64,000 nt of DNA. It comes from Numida meleagris (taxonomy: Eukaryota > Chordata > Aves > Galliformes > Numididae). Position 1 is the first letter of the stretch, and every line of letters starts with the position of its first letter. The position numbers and the translations under genes were made by a program. The DNA is taken from assembly GCF_002078875.1 (NCBI RefSeq), contig NC_034409.1, positions 105,435,395 to 105,499,394 of the forward strand, read 5' to 3'. Of the stretch, positions 49,156 through 60,589 are shown piece after piece. The notes below the pieces were generated by a model. The model had not been told where the DNA came from and did not search any database. It saw only the letters and a program-made list of their open reading frames with translations.

Positions 49156-50288
49156 TCTGCACAGAAGATGAGCTGTATTAGAAGAAACTCATTTTCATTT
49201 CTCACAATAGCAATTGCAGAAGTTTTAGTCTGGGGCTTGTGTAAGGACATAACATTCCCAGCTTGACTTTGGAGTTTTCTCTTACTCAAGTGTTGTTTGG
49301 ATTTCTTCGTTTATTTCACTTGGTACAGAGAATGAGAGAAGAAAAAACAGACTCCATTGGGAAAACTGGCAAATTTGAAATCGAGCCAATGAAAGATAAC
49401 AAGCATGGAAGACTACAATACAGTTTAATTGTGTTAACTTTCAGATGATTATGCATATTTCTTTAAATAGTTTTGAAAAATTCTCTCTCCAGTCAAAATG
49501 TTTCTCTTCTCATTCTTGGAACTTGCCAGAAATAAAAAGTAAGAAAACTGCACTCCTGAACTTTCTTAAGCTCTTTAAATCCAGATCTGTTGTCTAGGGA
49601 ATCACCTCATTTCCTCCTAAATTCTTTTACAATACATACAAGCCTCCGGGTCCAGCAAGACAATTTACTGTGAAAATTATTTCAGAGCTATCTGGCTTAG
49701 ATTCTGGTGTTTTATATGATGTTAACAGAGAGCCACACTTGGCTGAAATGGGAGTACAACAGCAATATAACCCCGTCTTCTTTACCCTTGTTCTAAGCAC
49801 AGGACTATGACCTCAGGAAGGACATACAGGCGGAGTCCTCAAGCTTGACCCAACACAGCCAAGAAACTGGGTGGCCTTTGGACAAGTTGTGTCTTTGTCC
49901 AATGTTCTGGTCCCACTTTACTCATCAGACAAAGGCAAGGCTTGAATTCTGCTGCACTGGAAAAGGCTGCTACACAGCAGGGAGAGTCTGAAATCCCATG
50001 CATTTCACAGAAAGCTTCCCCTCTCTATGCACATTCATCTGACTGTATTTTTGTCATATCTCAGACATAATTATAGCATTTTGTTTCATGTTGTGTGTTT
50101 TTTATTTTAACATTTGTACTAAGAGTGACACGCTCCTAAGATATTTGGCTACTCATCTCTAATTGTCAGTGGTCTGTCTATAACAGGTTGGGTAGGATAA
50201 TTCAACCACTTGGACTTGATCATACTCACATATAAGTTTGGTTGATATATCTCGGTAGAATGGAAAACAATTTTAAAAATGGTGTAAG
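49156..50288. other. Spacer of the inverted repeat, no gene recognised
   Basis: About 1.1 kb of AT-rich DNA between the arms. The longest frame (61 codons, 49263-49448) has no DDE-type or other transposase motif that I can see. If the whole is a transposon it is a non-autonomous one. Confidence 0.5.
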
Positions 50289-50420
50289 ATTACCCTAGAA
50301 AACAGTTACCATTCATGGAAAACTAAAGGTAAGGCCATAAATGGGAAGCGTGGTGCAGAAACTCCTATTCAGAAAGAGAATAAAAAATCCAGTATATTAA
50401 CTGACTATAAATACATGAGG
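50289..50420 (-). repeat. Right arm of a large inverted repeat
   Basis: Reverse complement of 48979-49113. The outermost bases of the pair are CCTCATTTATTTATAGTCAG on the left and CCTCATGTATTTATAGTCAG in complement on the right. Weakly similar AAGATTTTTGG (48957-48967) and AAGATTTCTG (50430-50439) lie just outside the arms in direct orientation, but this is not a convincing target duplication. Confidence 0.85.
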
Positions 50421-51039
50421 AAGAAGTGTAAGATTTCTGAACATGAGGGAAAATGACCTTTGATTACTCTTCCTCTTTTCACTTTATTGTACATTGCTTG
50501 CATGATGAGTCTAGTTGCCTTTAAAATGAATATTACTTGCTTGATTAGGTTATTTGTGCTTAAAAGAACTCTAAATTCATTTTACATGATCTTGGGATCA
50601 GCCTTTAAGTTGCCAATCTGAGCTCCAGTTTCATGATGGCATCTCGTATATAGATGGACTTGAAGAGTTGTGGTCTCCAGCAATTTGTAACCCACAAATA
50701 TAGAGATTATCTCCCCTACAGTTTTAAAAACCTCTGGACATTTTTTAAGACAGTGCATGAATGTACACCACACTACAAACCACAATAATCTAAGCATGTA
50801 TCTTGTTTTTTTGATCTACAACTGGAGGGCAATCTTCTTCATCCTGGCATTGGGCAGATGGGCTAGGAAAAGGATACTTGGGCATTAACTAGGAGAATGA
50901 CTGGAGGTAAAGGACTTATTTCTCTGAAAGGGGGCTTTGATATACCTATGATATAAGACATATGTAGAAGAAAACAGATCCTTCATAGTCAATATTGGAG
51001 TCTTCTTCTGCTGACTTTCTCCAAGATCTGTACAGTTTA
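50421..51039. other. No gene recognised
   Basis: AT-rich DNA with a 71-codon minus-strand frame at 50582-50797 of no recognisable family. Confidence 0.6.
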
Positions 51040-51345
51040 CAAGGTGTGTTATATTTATATGGTAAAATTTTAGTAGCAGAGGTGAGGTGCAGTGGTGGCC
51101 TCTGTTAGAAGAGATTGAGCAGCCCCCATGCTGAACAAAGCCTGTTCTAGCTGTCAACATCAAGAACCCACAGTTGGCCAAAGCGGAGTGCATCAGCCAA
51201 ACTGGTGGTGCCACTGGGAAAAAGTGTTTAAGAAAGGCTAACAATCATGTGAAAGCTGTAAGAGAAGGGAGAGAGGAAACAAAATCATGTGAGAAACAGT
51301 CCTGCACATACCAAGAACAGAGAAGGAGAAGTGAGAGGGTGGCTG
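51040..51345 (+). mobile_element. Degraded ERVL-like LTR fragment
   Basis: The order of motifs follows my memory of the common avian ERVL LTR. First a TTTTAGTAGCAGAGG-like start and GTGGCCTCTGTTAGAAGA, then AAGAACCCACAGTTGGCCAA. GCATCAGCCAAACTGGTGGT follows, then a TTTAAGAA core-promoter-like stretch near 51225, then CATGTGAGAAACAGTCCTGC with ACCAAGAACAGAGAAGGAGA. Similarity to the remembered consensus is patchy and only about 300 bp remain, so the copy is old. The 119-codon minus-strand frame at 50885-51244 runs antisense through it and is not a gene. A masking run is needed to confirm the family. Confidence 0.5.
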
Positions 51346-54300
51346 TCAGCTGATTAACGAAAGTGGATTGTTCTGTCTGTAAGGTACCTTTTTGATGTTC
51401 TTGTACAACTGATCAGTTTGGGCTCATCTTTTATCCCATTTATTAAGATTTCCCCCACTTCTGTCCTTAGAGGCTATGCAAAGTCTGTGAAACTCTTCTA
51501 GCCAAACCTCCCAAACAATGAATAAACTAAATCCCCTAAAACCCCCTTCTCAGAGCCTGTATATGGCTACACCCCTCTGGAGTTGTGCTTATTGTTTTTA
51601 CTACATTAACCTAGGGATCAAATCAGATTTTTGAAAGAGCAAATCCATTGTACTTATAAAAAAATCACATATGTGAGACAAAAGAATTCCTTTATGTAAA
51701 CTGCTCTTGATTTTTATTTTCATTCCATATTTAATTGTTCTCAATTCTTTTTTAGAAATAAAATGAAGCAAAAACTATCTTCACAACGCAGGAGCCTGTT
51801 CCAATGATACTCTTGCTAAGAAATATTGTTATTTTTGTATATTATTTGCTAAGGTGAGATTTTTGAGCAGGAAACCTGCACTACACAAAGTCTGTGTGAC
51901 AATGACAAGGCAATGGTGAGCCCTAAGCACTTCCCATTACATATCTGGATGGGCATTTCTGTTTCCTGATCGGCACTCCGAGGCCCAGCATTGTTCAAAA
52001 TTTGGCTAAAGATCGTCTTTTAAGCAGCTATGATTTCAGATCAAATATGAAAGTGAAGGGAACAGGCAGGCTAGTCCATAGGATTCGTAATTCTGTCCTG
52101 AGAAATATTAAGCACTTTACAATGGAGCAATGGAGTTTCTCAAAGGAGTAATGGGAAAAGAAGAAAGAATAGAGATTCTAAGAGCTGAGGAACAAATGAG
52201 AGGAAATTCTGCAAGTGGTGAAGATCTGAAATAATCATCTTGAGCTAGGTTTCTTCAAATCTCCTCTGATGAAACCTGAAGGAAAACCTATTTGCTTTCT
52301 AATGCAATATTTCCTGCTTTAAACTTTACCTTAAGTGGCCCTATATTGGTATGTCAACAAAGCAAAAATTTGGTAGAAATGCCAGTTATCCCCAGTACAG
52401 CATGCAGTCCTTGTTCCTACTCAGTTCTGTGGACCCCATTTTGGACACAGGCTGTGAAGTATTGCAGTCTGGAGAGACACCAGCATAACTCTCCTGATTT
52501 ATACTGGGTCCAGATATGGTCTAGGAGCTTCTGCCACTCCCTCTCTTGATTGCAGAGATTTGCTGCGGTTTTAAACAGCTTGAACTGGCTTTGAATCCAG
52601 AAGTCATCCTTCTTTGCTCGCCTCAGCGTCCAAAATTTTAGCCTAGGAGTGTTTTAGGAGTGAATCTTCTCTTCCTCTGCTGCTTCCTTCTGGACTGTAC
52701 AATCTTGCTCTCTCCTCCATCTCTGTTTCCTTATTCTCTTAACAAATGGCCAAGACAATGCCATATACTCTCATTTTTGCTTCTAAAGTGCCTGACTGCT
52801 GTGATTGTAGGTGATTGCTCTAGGGCAGGACAAGCCCAGCATGCTCCGGGAAGATAGCTATAGTCTCTGTTATGTGTCTGATCAAAGTAATTCAGCATCT
52901 TGGCGGCAAATCAGCAAACCAGGAGAGTGCAAAAGAAGCAACTGAACATAAAGACAGAGTTCTCTCTTCTGTGACTTGATAGAACGTAGCTTCAGATATG
53001 GGCAGTTGCAGAGACCAGCCTCCCACAGAACTCGCTCATCTGTCATCTCTTGCTTGTCTATTCTCTGCTAGGTGAACTAGGCCCCCAGTGATGCTGCAGT
53101 CACCATGTGCTGCTCAGCTCATTGATGGGGTGTCCCTGGGAGCAGACTAGGGGTGACTGCAGTAACCTCGTGTGCCAAAAGGCTCTGGCCAGGGCCTTGT
53201 CCACTTCCTTGCTTCTAGGAGAAGTCCAAAGAACTGATTTGTGGATTGTGAATTATGTAAACTCTGACACATTGCTGATGGATAACAGAAAAACAGTGAT
53301 AGAAAAATTGGCCATTTCAATACAAATCAGAAATAGAGCTGTAAAGAAATGGAAACAGAAGATGGGTGAAGCACTGAAGAGTTACAAGTGACTGAAAACT
53401 TGTCAGAATGAAAACATTAATCCAATGATAACTTATCATGATAGGCTCTGAGGGTGGTTGGAACTCAGTGGTGGAAGCACAATATGTTGCCAGGATGACT
53501 GAGTTGGTGGGAAATGCCACAGGGTATTTGTGTCCTAGTCTCAATCCTGCTCTTTACTTGCTATGAGATCTTAGGTAAGTTATTTCTCTTCTGTACTTTC
53601 CTCATTTATACAACACTGAAGATTGAATTTACCTCCTGTCTGAAGCTCAGTGAGACCTTATGAATATTATATGCTGTATATTAGAACTACTATTCTTGAG
53701 ACTAACAGTATTGTCCCTCATTCAGTGTGGGATTTGTAAACCAGGTGGGATTTAAGTGGGGAAATAATAATCACTATTTTATTTTTCATCTCCTCATTTA
53801 TTAATTCATCTTTTCTATTTTCATTTCTTTATTTAGTTCCAATTTCAGAACATGGAAATAAACAGAAGGAAGAAAATCAAGCAAAGACCCTGTGAAATCA
53901 AGATATTGCAGAGAGTCCTGAAATCACTTGCTTGTTGTTGAGCTTCCTTAGCACTGGCAAGGTAATAAAATTAGAGAACTGGTCACAACATGCAGTGGTG
54001 AAACACGGTAAAGCTGAGTAAGATTTCTAGTGGTAAAACTGTTCACAGTTGCACATCTTTCACCAAGAGCAGTGGTCATTCCTCCTGGTGAGACCAATTC
54101 CAGAAATAAACAATTTTCTAAGGATTATAACTGCAGCAGAAATGGTGTCTGGAGTCAGAGGTATGGAACTCTGGCATGTCAAAGAAATCAAGGGCGATCC
54201 TGAGGATTAACAGGAAGACAGCTACGGACTTCACTGATCCCAAAAGTTTCCACATAATGTTTTATTGCCTTGGCAACATGCTGTGCCACCAGGGGCAGGA

Positions 54301-54657
54301 CATAAAACTCCTACCAGTGCTTTCTGACACAGAGGTTTATTACTTCAGCTAGGCTGTAATCAAAATAAAAGAAAAGCTAACCACTCAAGAAAAAAATAAA
54401 CGGGGTGTGTGAGGAGCACGAGAAAGAGTAAGCACAAAGCCAAACCCACTGAAAAAGGGAGACAACATAAAAGAGTTATGGAGTACCTTTACCTCTTTTT
54501 ATTTGATCATGATGTGTTTGTCTTCCATAATTACAGCCATGACTTCTCTGCAATAGTACCACCTCCATTTCGTAGCTTACTTGGATGTAGCAGGCCACAC
54601 AAAGCATCCCTTGGCAGGCTGTATACAGACCTTGCTTGTACAGGAAAGTGCTCCAGG
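51346..54657. other. No gene recognised
   Basis: AT-rich DNA with reading frames up to 94 codons (53107-53391) of no known family. A CTCF-like partial match, CCACCAGGGGCAG at 54287-54299, lacks one G of the core. Confidence 0.6.
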
Positions 54658-54936
54658 GGATATTGTGATAGAACAGGGGGAAATGGTTTCAAATTAAAAA
54701 AGGGGAGATTTAGGCTGGTTATAAGGAAAAAGTATTTTACAATAAAGGTGGTGATGCACTGGAACAGATTGCCCAGAGAGGTGGTGGATGCCCCATCCCT
54801 GGAGACACTCAAGGTCAGGCTGGATGGGGCTCTGAGCACCTGATGGAGTTGTAAATGTCTCTGTTAATTGCAGGTGCGTTGGACCAGATGGCCTTTAAGG
54901 GTCCCTTCCAACTCAAATGATTCTACGATTCTATGT
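54658..54936 (+). mobile_element. CR1 LINE, 5'-truncated, ORF2 C-terminal end
   Basis: Begins in the [24 protein letters not shown] region. It continues with [20 protein letters not shown] and [18 protein letters not shown], with TGA at 54841-54843. It has the CR1 3' UTR (TTAATTGCAGGTGCGTTGGA, GGGTCCCTTCCAACTC) and a short ATTCTACGATTCTATGTG tail. The upstream part of the 144-codon open frame (54409-54657) is unrelated host DNA read through by chance. Same subfamily as the copy at 36137. Confidence 0.92.
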
Positions 54937-57659
54937 GCTACTGTTGTGCTGTGAGTTAGTAGTTTCAGGCTCCTCATGTTCTGTTTTGCCCTTTCTGATC
55001 TTGCTCAACCTGCAGTGCTTTCCTGCTGGCACTGACATTAGCAAGTGCTGGCAAATGTCTAGAAGAAACCATAGCAGCTCAAAGCCTCTGAGCACATGAG
55101 ATTTCATGACTAGTACAGTGCTGGATTCTTTATCTTTTGGTCAAAATGATAAATTACTTTTGGGAATAATATGCATTTTTTTAGGCATTTCATTCTCGAT
55201 GCCAGCTTCAGACAGATGGTGACATTTTCCTTCATTATACTACTAATTTTTCTAAGAAATTGAATACCCCAGTAGAAAGTCAAACAAATTGCAGTGGGCT
55301 TGGGGCACAATCTTTTCTCACAAAATTACATACCTGAAATCTCCTGATATATTGTTTATTTAGAAGAAATATGCATATAAATGAAGATGTGTCTGTGCTT
55401 TTAACTGTATCAAATCAGCATTATCATTACAATAGAGATTTCCTGTTGAAGAAGAAGGGTTTATTTATTTATTTATTTATTTATTTTTGAGGCAAATGTT
55501 CTTTGAGTAATGATGATAGTGATATATTAGCGCAGAGTGGATTTGCCAGGATTTCAGACTCAGATAACCCCTGAAGGTTCTGAACTCAATGTTTATATTT
55601 TTCTTTTCATACCTAATCCAAACAATTCTTGCTAGATGTAGTAAAAACAAAGACAAATTTTAACTATAAGCTGACAGACTAAACAGCCCCTCACTCCACC
55701 ACCTTTTCCCTTGCATATGTAGTTGCAGGAAGGAACAGTAACATTCTCAATACCAGTTTTGGCCTTGAGATTGCAATTGAAAAATGACTCAGTGTGTGAG
55801 CTTTGTCCACTCTGCACTTGAAAATGTGGATGCTTCATGATGGAGGAAATTGTAGGAGGACATCCTCACTTGTGTGACTCCGGCAAGAGTCACACTTAGG
55901 GCCTGGGACGTTCTGGTGTTGTTGGAAACTGCAACAAGGAGGTGCATGAAGAAATGCCTGAGAGGACAGGATCTGCCAGAGACACAGGAGAAACTTAAAC
56001 TTAGGCCCTGAGGCCTTTCATCACCTCACCTAGGGCTTCACTAGGCTGTGACTTGGCATCTGAGGTTTGGATAGCATTTGTTCCTTATTACAATATTTTT
56101 GCTGTAAATCTCATTACCATTTGCAAGAACAGGGAAGTTCCAAGGTTCTTGCACACGATAAAAGCCTCATTCACTGGAAATGCCATGATATCAAATGCCA
56201 CGTACAACACTTCAGTTCTGTAATATATAAAGCCATGCAACCATTACCACAGTGTTGTATTTCTATATTGCTTCCTGACCCTTCTAGCCATACTGGTCTT
56301 AATTATGTCAAGCAACAGCCATCAGGGAAGTTTCAGCTTAATTTTTTGTTTGATTAATATTATTATAGTATCTGCACTATTCCTTGTGTTCAGTTTATTA
56401 GGGGCAACTTATCACTTTCTGAGTACTGCTTATTCAAATACTGAAAAGATATTTCACATCTCAATGGGTATGGCATATTGGCTTGTTATCACCATATCTG
56501 CTTGAGTGGTATCTTCTACTGAAAACAAACCTAATCTAATCTCTGATATATTTTCCCATTTATGGTGGCTGCAGTGACAAATCTGGCTTTTTTTTCACCA
56601 GCTCTTGGGCTAATGCCTGGTATTTTTTCTGGAGCTTTTGCCTCAAAAGAAAAATCAGGACAGAAGTTCAGAAATGTTGTTCTTCCACTAGGGAAGTGTC
56701 CAGGGTAAGTAATTTAAGATCTGCACCAAAGCACATTGAATAGGATAATAATATATGGATAAATCTCTTTAATGTCAGAGTCCCTTGACTTTCCTGAGAA
56801 GTACCACTGTTGAAAAGTAGTTCTGTGTGTGGCAGCACTGGGGCTTTTATTTCCATCAGTGTTATGATACTTTGACAGGTAATTTTAATGAATCTGTTTA
56901 AAATTTGTTTTAAATTTCTTAGGACCATCTTCTCTTCTACTGTCTAGGTGTACATCATGGATATTTGAAGTACAGGCACATGGTGTGTTGGTGTCCTTAA
57001 GAGTATTCACCAAGACGTATGCCTGTTGCTCCAGGATAGCCCTGTCTATCAGTCAAAGCAAAGCTGCAGATATTTTGAAAAAACTGGTTAGGTAAAGGCA
57101 GCTCCTTTGCCCTCCTGGCAGCAGCTGTTGGACTAGTTATTGCAGACCCAGTTTCAATGGTGCCTCCTTGTCACTCCATACACATATGATGGCACATTTA
57201 TTACAGACAGCACAGGTTCTGATGACACCTTGTTTCAGGAGACTTGGAGAATTTTGCTACTGCCGATATTTTATTCACAATGTTAGACATGTCCCAGACT
57301 ACATCACATGAACAAATTATAATACAATTCACAGACAGATTTTTGCAGTATCAATAAATGCTTTGTTTTGCTAGTTTGACCTGATGGATTAACCTGTAAG
57401 TATGAAGAATCTCAACAATTTGCTATCAGCATTGAAAAGATTGCCCTAATCAGAAAGCACATCTGGAAATAAATGTGCTAAAGTATTGACAGAACAAACT
57501 CTGTCACCAGGTCTTTTACGGCAAATATCAGTGTTTTGCATGGGATGTTTGAAAGGAAGACACTCCAGTGCCACAATTCTGAGGCACTATTTCGTGCAGT
57601 GTAAATTGATGTAGGCTAATGAAATATTTGCCCATCTTTAATTGCTAAACGCTGGAATG
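54937..57659. other. No gene recognised
   Basis: AT-rich DNA with a (TTTA)7 microsatellite at 55460-55488. Frames of 60-96 codons have no recognisable domain. Confidence 0.6.
55460..55488. repeat. (TTTA)7 microsatellite
   Basis: Seven uninterrupted TTTA units following GGG; probably length-polymorphic. Confidence 0.95.
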
Positions 57660-57840
57660 CTGTTGGATGAGCTGTGCGAATCGAGGAGTTAGGTAACGCT
57701 GTGGCAGCGGGAGATGTTTGCAGGACGGAGATGCCATCTAGTGGAAGCAGATCCTGCATCCCTGCAGGAGTTGGTGCTGGCACCTCGCAGCGCTGCGGGC
57801 GGCTGCCTTCCCTTTCCTCCACAGTCGGGATTTGCGGAGA
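57660..57840. promoter_or_regulatory. Small CpG-rich island core
   Basis: More than a dozen CpGs occur within about 180 bp, including GTGCGAATCGAGGAG, GCAGCGGGAG and the dense CTCGCAGCGCTGCGGGCGGC near 57783-57802. Most of the window is strongly CpG-depleted. It does not match a CR1 or LTR that I recognise, so the CpGs are not explained by a young transposon. It also holds a CTCF-like site and lies next to a G-quadruplex tract. It may be an orphan promoter or enhancer. Neither transcription direction nor a start site can be read from the sequence. Confidence 0.45.
57732..57744 (-). promoter_or_regulatory. CTCF-like binding site
   Basis: The minus strand reads CCACTAGATGGCA, a full match to the 13-base vertebrate CTCF core CCASYAGRKGGCA. 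It sits inside the CpG-rich block. Confidence 0.5.
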
Positions 57841-57866
57841 GCTAAGACCCACTTTTTGTTGCCCTC

Positions 57867-57890
57867 TTTTTTTTTTTTTCTTTTTTTTTT
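57867..57890. repeat. Poly-T tract
   Basis: Thirteen T, one C, ten T. Low-complexity tract between the CpG-rich block and the G-rich tract. Confidence 0.95.
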
Positions 57891-58004
57891 CCCTATGATT
57901 TCATTAATATATGAAAACATGGACTCTCATGGACCATGAAATGGAGGAAAATACGGAGATGCTCCAGCTGGCTACAAACATAAAGTAAAGTAGGACGTAA
58001 GGCA

Positions 58005-58035
58005 GGGGTAGGGGAAGGGGGAGGGGGCAGAGGGG
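58005..58035 (+). other. G-quadruplex-forming motif
   Basis: Five runs of four or five G (58005-58008, 58011-58014, 58017-58021, 58023-58027, 58032-58035) separated by one- to four-base loops easily satisfy the G3+N1-7 rule. It is the strongest such motif I found in the window and lies about 200 bp downstream of the CpG-rich block. Confidence 0.8.
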
Positions 58036-58104
58036 AAGAAGGAGAACTATTTCCAGCCTCGCCTCAGTGTAGCATTATGTTTATTTATATATTTTTGGGA
58101 AAGC

Positions 58105-58461
58105 ATGTTAACAGCTAATAAACTGATGCCTATGAGACAAAATGAAGCCCCACAGAATAAAATAAATGTGGGGGAGACAGCTCCTTATTGTGTTGCACTG
58201 ATCAGGTACAGGAGGGAATATATCCAAGCACTGGCAGAGGTGTGGAAGGAGTTAGGTGAGAGAGCAAACTGTCACATTTCCTGTGCAGTTCCCACTCCAG
58301 ACTGGTTTCTGGGAGACTATTTCATCAACAGCTGTGGTTTAGAAAACCCCCAGCTTTGCTCAAAATTGCTCCTAGGAACCTCAGTGGGGGCCCTGGAGGC
58401 CAAAAATGTGAGAGCTGGTCTCGAGAGCAGGATTTTCTCCTTGTGGAACTTAGCCATTTAA
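58105..58461 (+). CDS. Unrecognised 118-codon ORF, low support
   Basis: Starts MLTANKLMPMRQNEAPQNKI, with A at -3 of the start codon. It contains VALIRYRREYIQALAEVWKE, a helical-looking stretch, and ends SRIFSLWNLAI before TAA. It is among the longest frames not explained by a transposon, and it follows a CpG-rich block and a TTTATATA sequence at about 58083-58091. No domain, signal peptide or transmembrane segment is evident and I recognise no family. Frames of this length do arise by chance in 64 kb, so this is a candidate only. Cross-species conservation would decide. Confidence 0.15.
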   Translation: MLTANKLMPMRQNEAPQNKINVGETAPYCVALIRYRREYIQALAEVWKELGERANCHISCAVPTPDWFLGDYFINSCGLENPQLCSKLLLGTSVGALEAKNVRAGLESRIFSLWNLAI

Positions 58462-58555
58462 CAGGATTAATATTTGCTTCATACAGTGAAAGACTATAGC
58501 AAGAGTCACTGCATCAGCATTCACTGAGGGCTTTGAAGGTCCAGAGCATTATGTA

Positions 58556-59117
58556 TGAGCTGCTCTGAAAGTAATGCCTCCTATTTTATAATGTTGGCCC
58601 ACAACTTCAGAGGCAGATGTTGGTGGGATGGCAGTAGAAGCTGAACCTTCCCGCCAATATCCCATTACATGTTGTTGTTGTGCAACAGATGGCAGCAGAG
58701 GGGCAGTCTTACACAGTGGTGTGTGATATGGAAGGCCATATGAAGCAAAGGTGTTGGAATTAAATTCCTCTATGCGGAATAAATGGCACTCATTGACATA
58801 CATTGACTCTTGCTGAACATTTATGGAGACCATACAGTGGATGTGAGCATAGTGAGGGGTGAGTGGTGCATTTCATCAATGACACCATCATAACAGCTGT
58901 GAAACTGTGGATCACCTCTACTGGTGCAGATTTTTACAAGTGCAGCATGCAGGCTCTAGTTCAGCACTGGCAAAAATGCATAATTAATGGCAGTGATCAT
59001 GTTGAAAAATATTGTTTTGTAGCTGAGAATTTGCTCTATCAAATCGTGTTATTGTGCTCTTTGTATCTGTTGCAGTTTCCATGGAAATAAATAGGAAACA
59101 TTACTTTCAGAGTGACC
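58556..59117 (+). mobile_element. Mariner DNA transposon, internally deleted (Galluhop/Mariner1_GG-like)
   Basis: Terminal inverted repeats share CTCTGAAAGTAATG followed by TCCTATTT (left about 58564-58587, right its complement about 59090-59112). TA dinucleotides lie next to both ends (58554-58555 and 59118-59119), as expected for mariner. Inside are two remnants of the transposase. One is an N-terminal piece with LLNIYGDHTVDVSIVRG at about 58809-58861, frame-broken by a TGA just before it. The other is a C-terminal piece with AVKLWITSTGADFYKCSMQA and LVQHWQKCIINGSDHVEKY at about 58893-59009. The middle, which would hold the DD34D catalytic domain, is gone, leaving a ~560-bp non-autonomous copy instead of ~1.3 kb. 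The 94-codon minus-strand frame is antisense noise. The exact right border is uncertain by four bases. Confidence 0.88.
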
Positions 59118-60548
59118 TACGTATAAACTAAGCTTTATTCTTAATCCACAACTGTGAATGCGGGGATTATAATGTCTCTAAAAATTCTTTCTGAATTGGA
59201 TGTTTGGAGAACAGAAGATGAGCTGCTAACTCCTGAGATCACTTTGGTGAAGTATTAATTAAAACTGAAGAATGTCACTCACACATTCAGCCAGTTCAGT
59301 TTTTCCTTCTCTTTTCCTGTTGTTCTTTCATCTATAAATAGTGACTTGAGTGACTGGTCCCAAAGGAGTGCTAAAGCAGCTCTTTTTATTATCATCACAG
59401 CCTGATCATCTTGTCATCCAAAAGTTTAAATGTGCTGACTTAGGTGACTGAAAAATCTGCATGTGGTGAAACTGGCCTGACTCTACTGTTTTACACAAGA
59501 TGAGTTACTCAGGGTTGTTGTGCTGGGACTGGAGGGTCCCATGTCATTCTTTGGTGAAGCCATTAGACCAGAAACTTTCATTTCATCAGGACTCTGTCTC
59601 CTTGAACTCTTTAAACAAGACCTTGGTACCAAAACCAGGGGTAGAGATCCCATCTGTAAGAACCAAAACCTAAAATCATTGAAGACATTTTGTTTTCACA
59701 ATGGCAAAAATTTTGTAAAACCTAGCCCTTTTATACTCAGGGTGATCAACCTCTTATAATCTCTGCAACTGAATATATGTGGCTGATGGAAGAGCTGCCC
59801 AACTCATTCGAAAGCCTTCTGTGAAAATATATTTTGCAGAAGTCATTCATTGCTGCTTGTACCGGAACAGCACCAGAGCTGTAAAGCCATAACAAGTGGA
59901 CTTCTGCCCCCATAGGGTCAGTAATGAGTGTTAGTGTTTAATATAGATCTCCAAATCTCTGCTGAGCTTGAATTAAATGCCTCATTGCAAAGGATGGTGG
60001 GTGCAGACAAAGGTCTATTTGTTCTGTCATCCCCTACAGCTGATTCTATGTTAGCAATGGCAGAAGCGAAACTCCAGAAACCATCCCCACCACAAAATGA
60101 CATGTAGTTGACATGGGTTCTCAGCAAATGGCTTCCTCTGGTTTCCCAGCAGTTGGCACAGAAGAACTGTTAAACTATTAGCATGAGGGAGATTGAAAAG
60201 TGTTAAGGGCACTAGCATTGCTCTGCTAGGAAAACATTCTGCATTAGTGGTGAAAATTATTTCCATCCCATTGACTCAAGTAACTAGATCACCATCAATG
60301 CTAGTGGAAAAGAAAATGCCTCGAAGATATTCAAAGTGAGGGGAACAGAGGGATTTCTGATGTTGACACCCTTGACAGCAGCAGATAGTTTTCCAAGAGC
60401 AGATAGATCTATGTGTTTTTTTATTCCCAGTTCTCAGTTTAGAGCTTTGTTTTGCTCAGTACAGGCTGCAGTTCACTCTGCAGCAGTCCCTTTCTGTGTT
60501 AGAGTTGCTACTTCACTCTTTGCCTGGACATCAGGGACAGATTCTCTA

Positions 60549-60580
60549 TTTTATTATTATTATTATTGCTATTATTTATT
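60549..60580. repeat. (TTA/TTTA) microsatellite
   Basis: Imperfect TTA and TTTA repeats immediately upstream of the long poly-T tract. Confidence 0.85.
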
Positions 60581-60589
60581 TATTTGTCC

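Noticed and set aside
50885..51244. 119-codon minus-strand ORF
   Set aside because: Runs antisense across the degraded LTR; no domain and no start context of note.
54287..54299. CTCF-like CCACCAGGGGCAG
   Set aside because: One G short of the core spacing; a poor site.
54409..54657. N-terminal part of a 144-codon ORF
   Set aside because: Only the C-terminal third is CR1 ORF2. The upstream codons are flanking DNA that happens to be open.
58689..58701. CTCF-like match inside the mariner
   Set aside because: Two mismatches to the core, at positions that matter.
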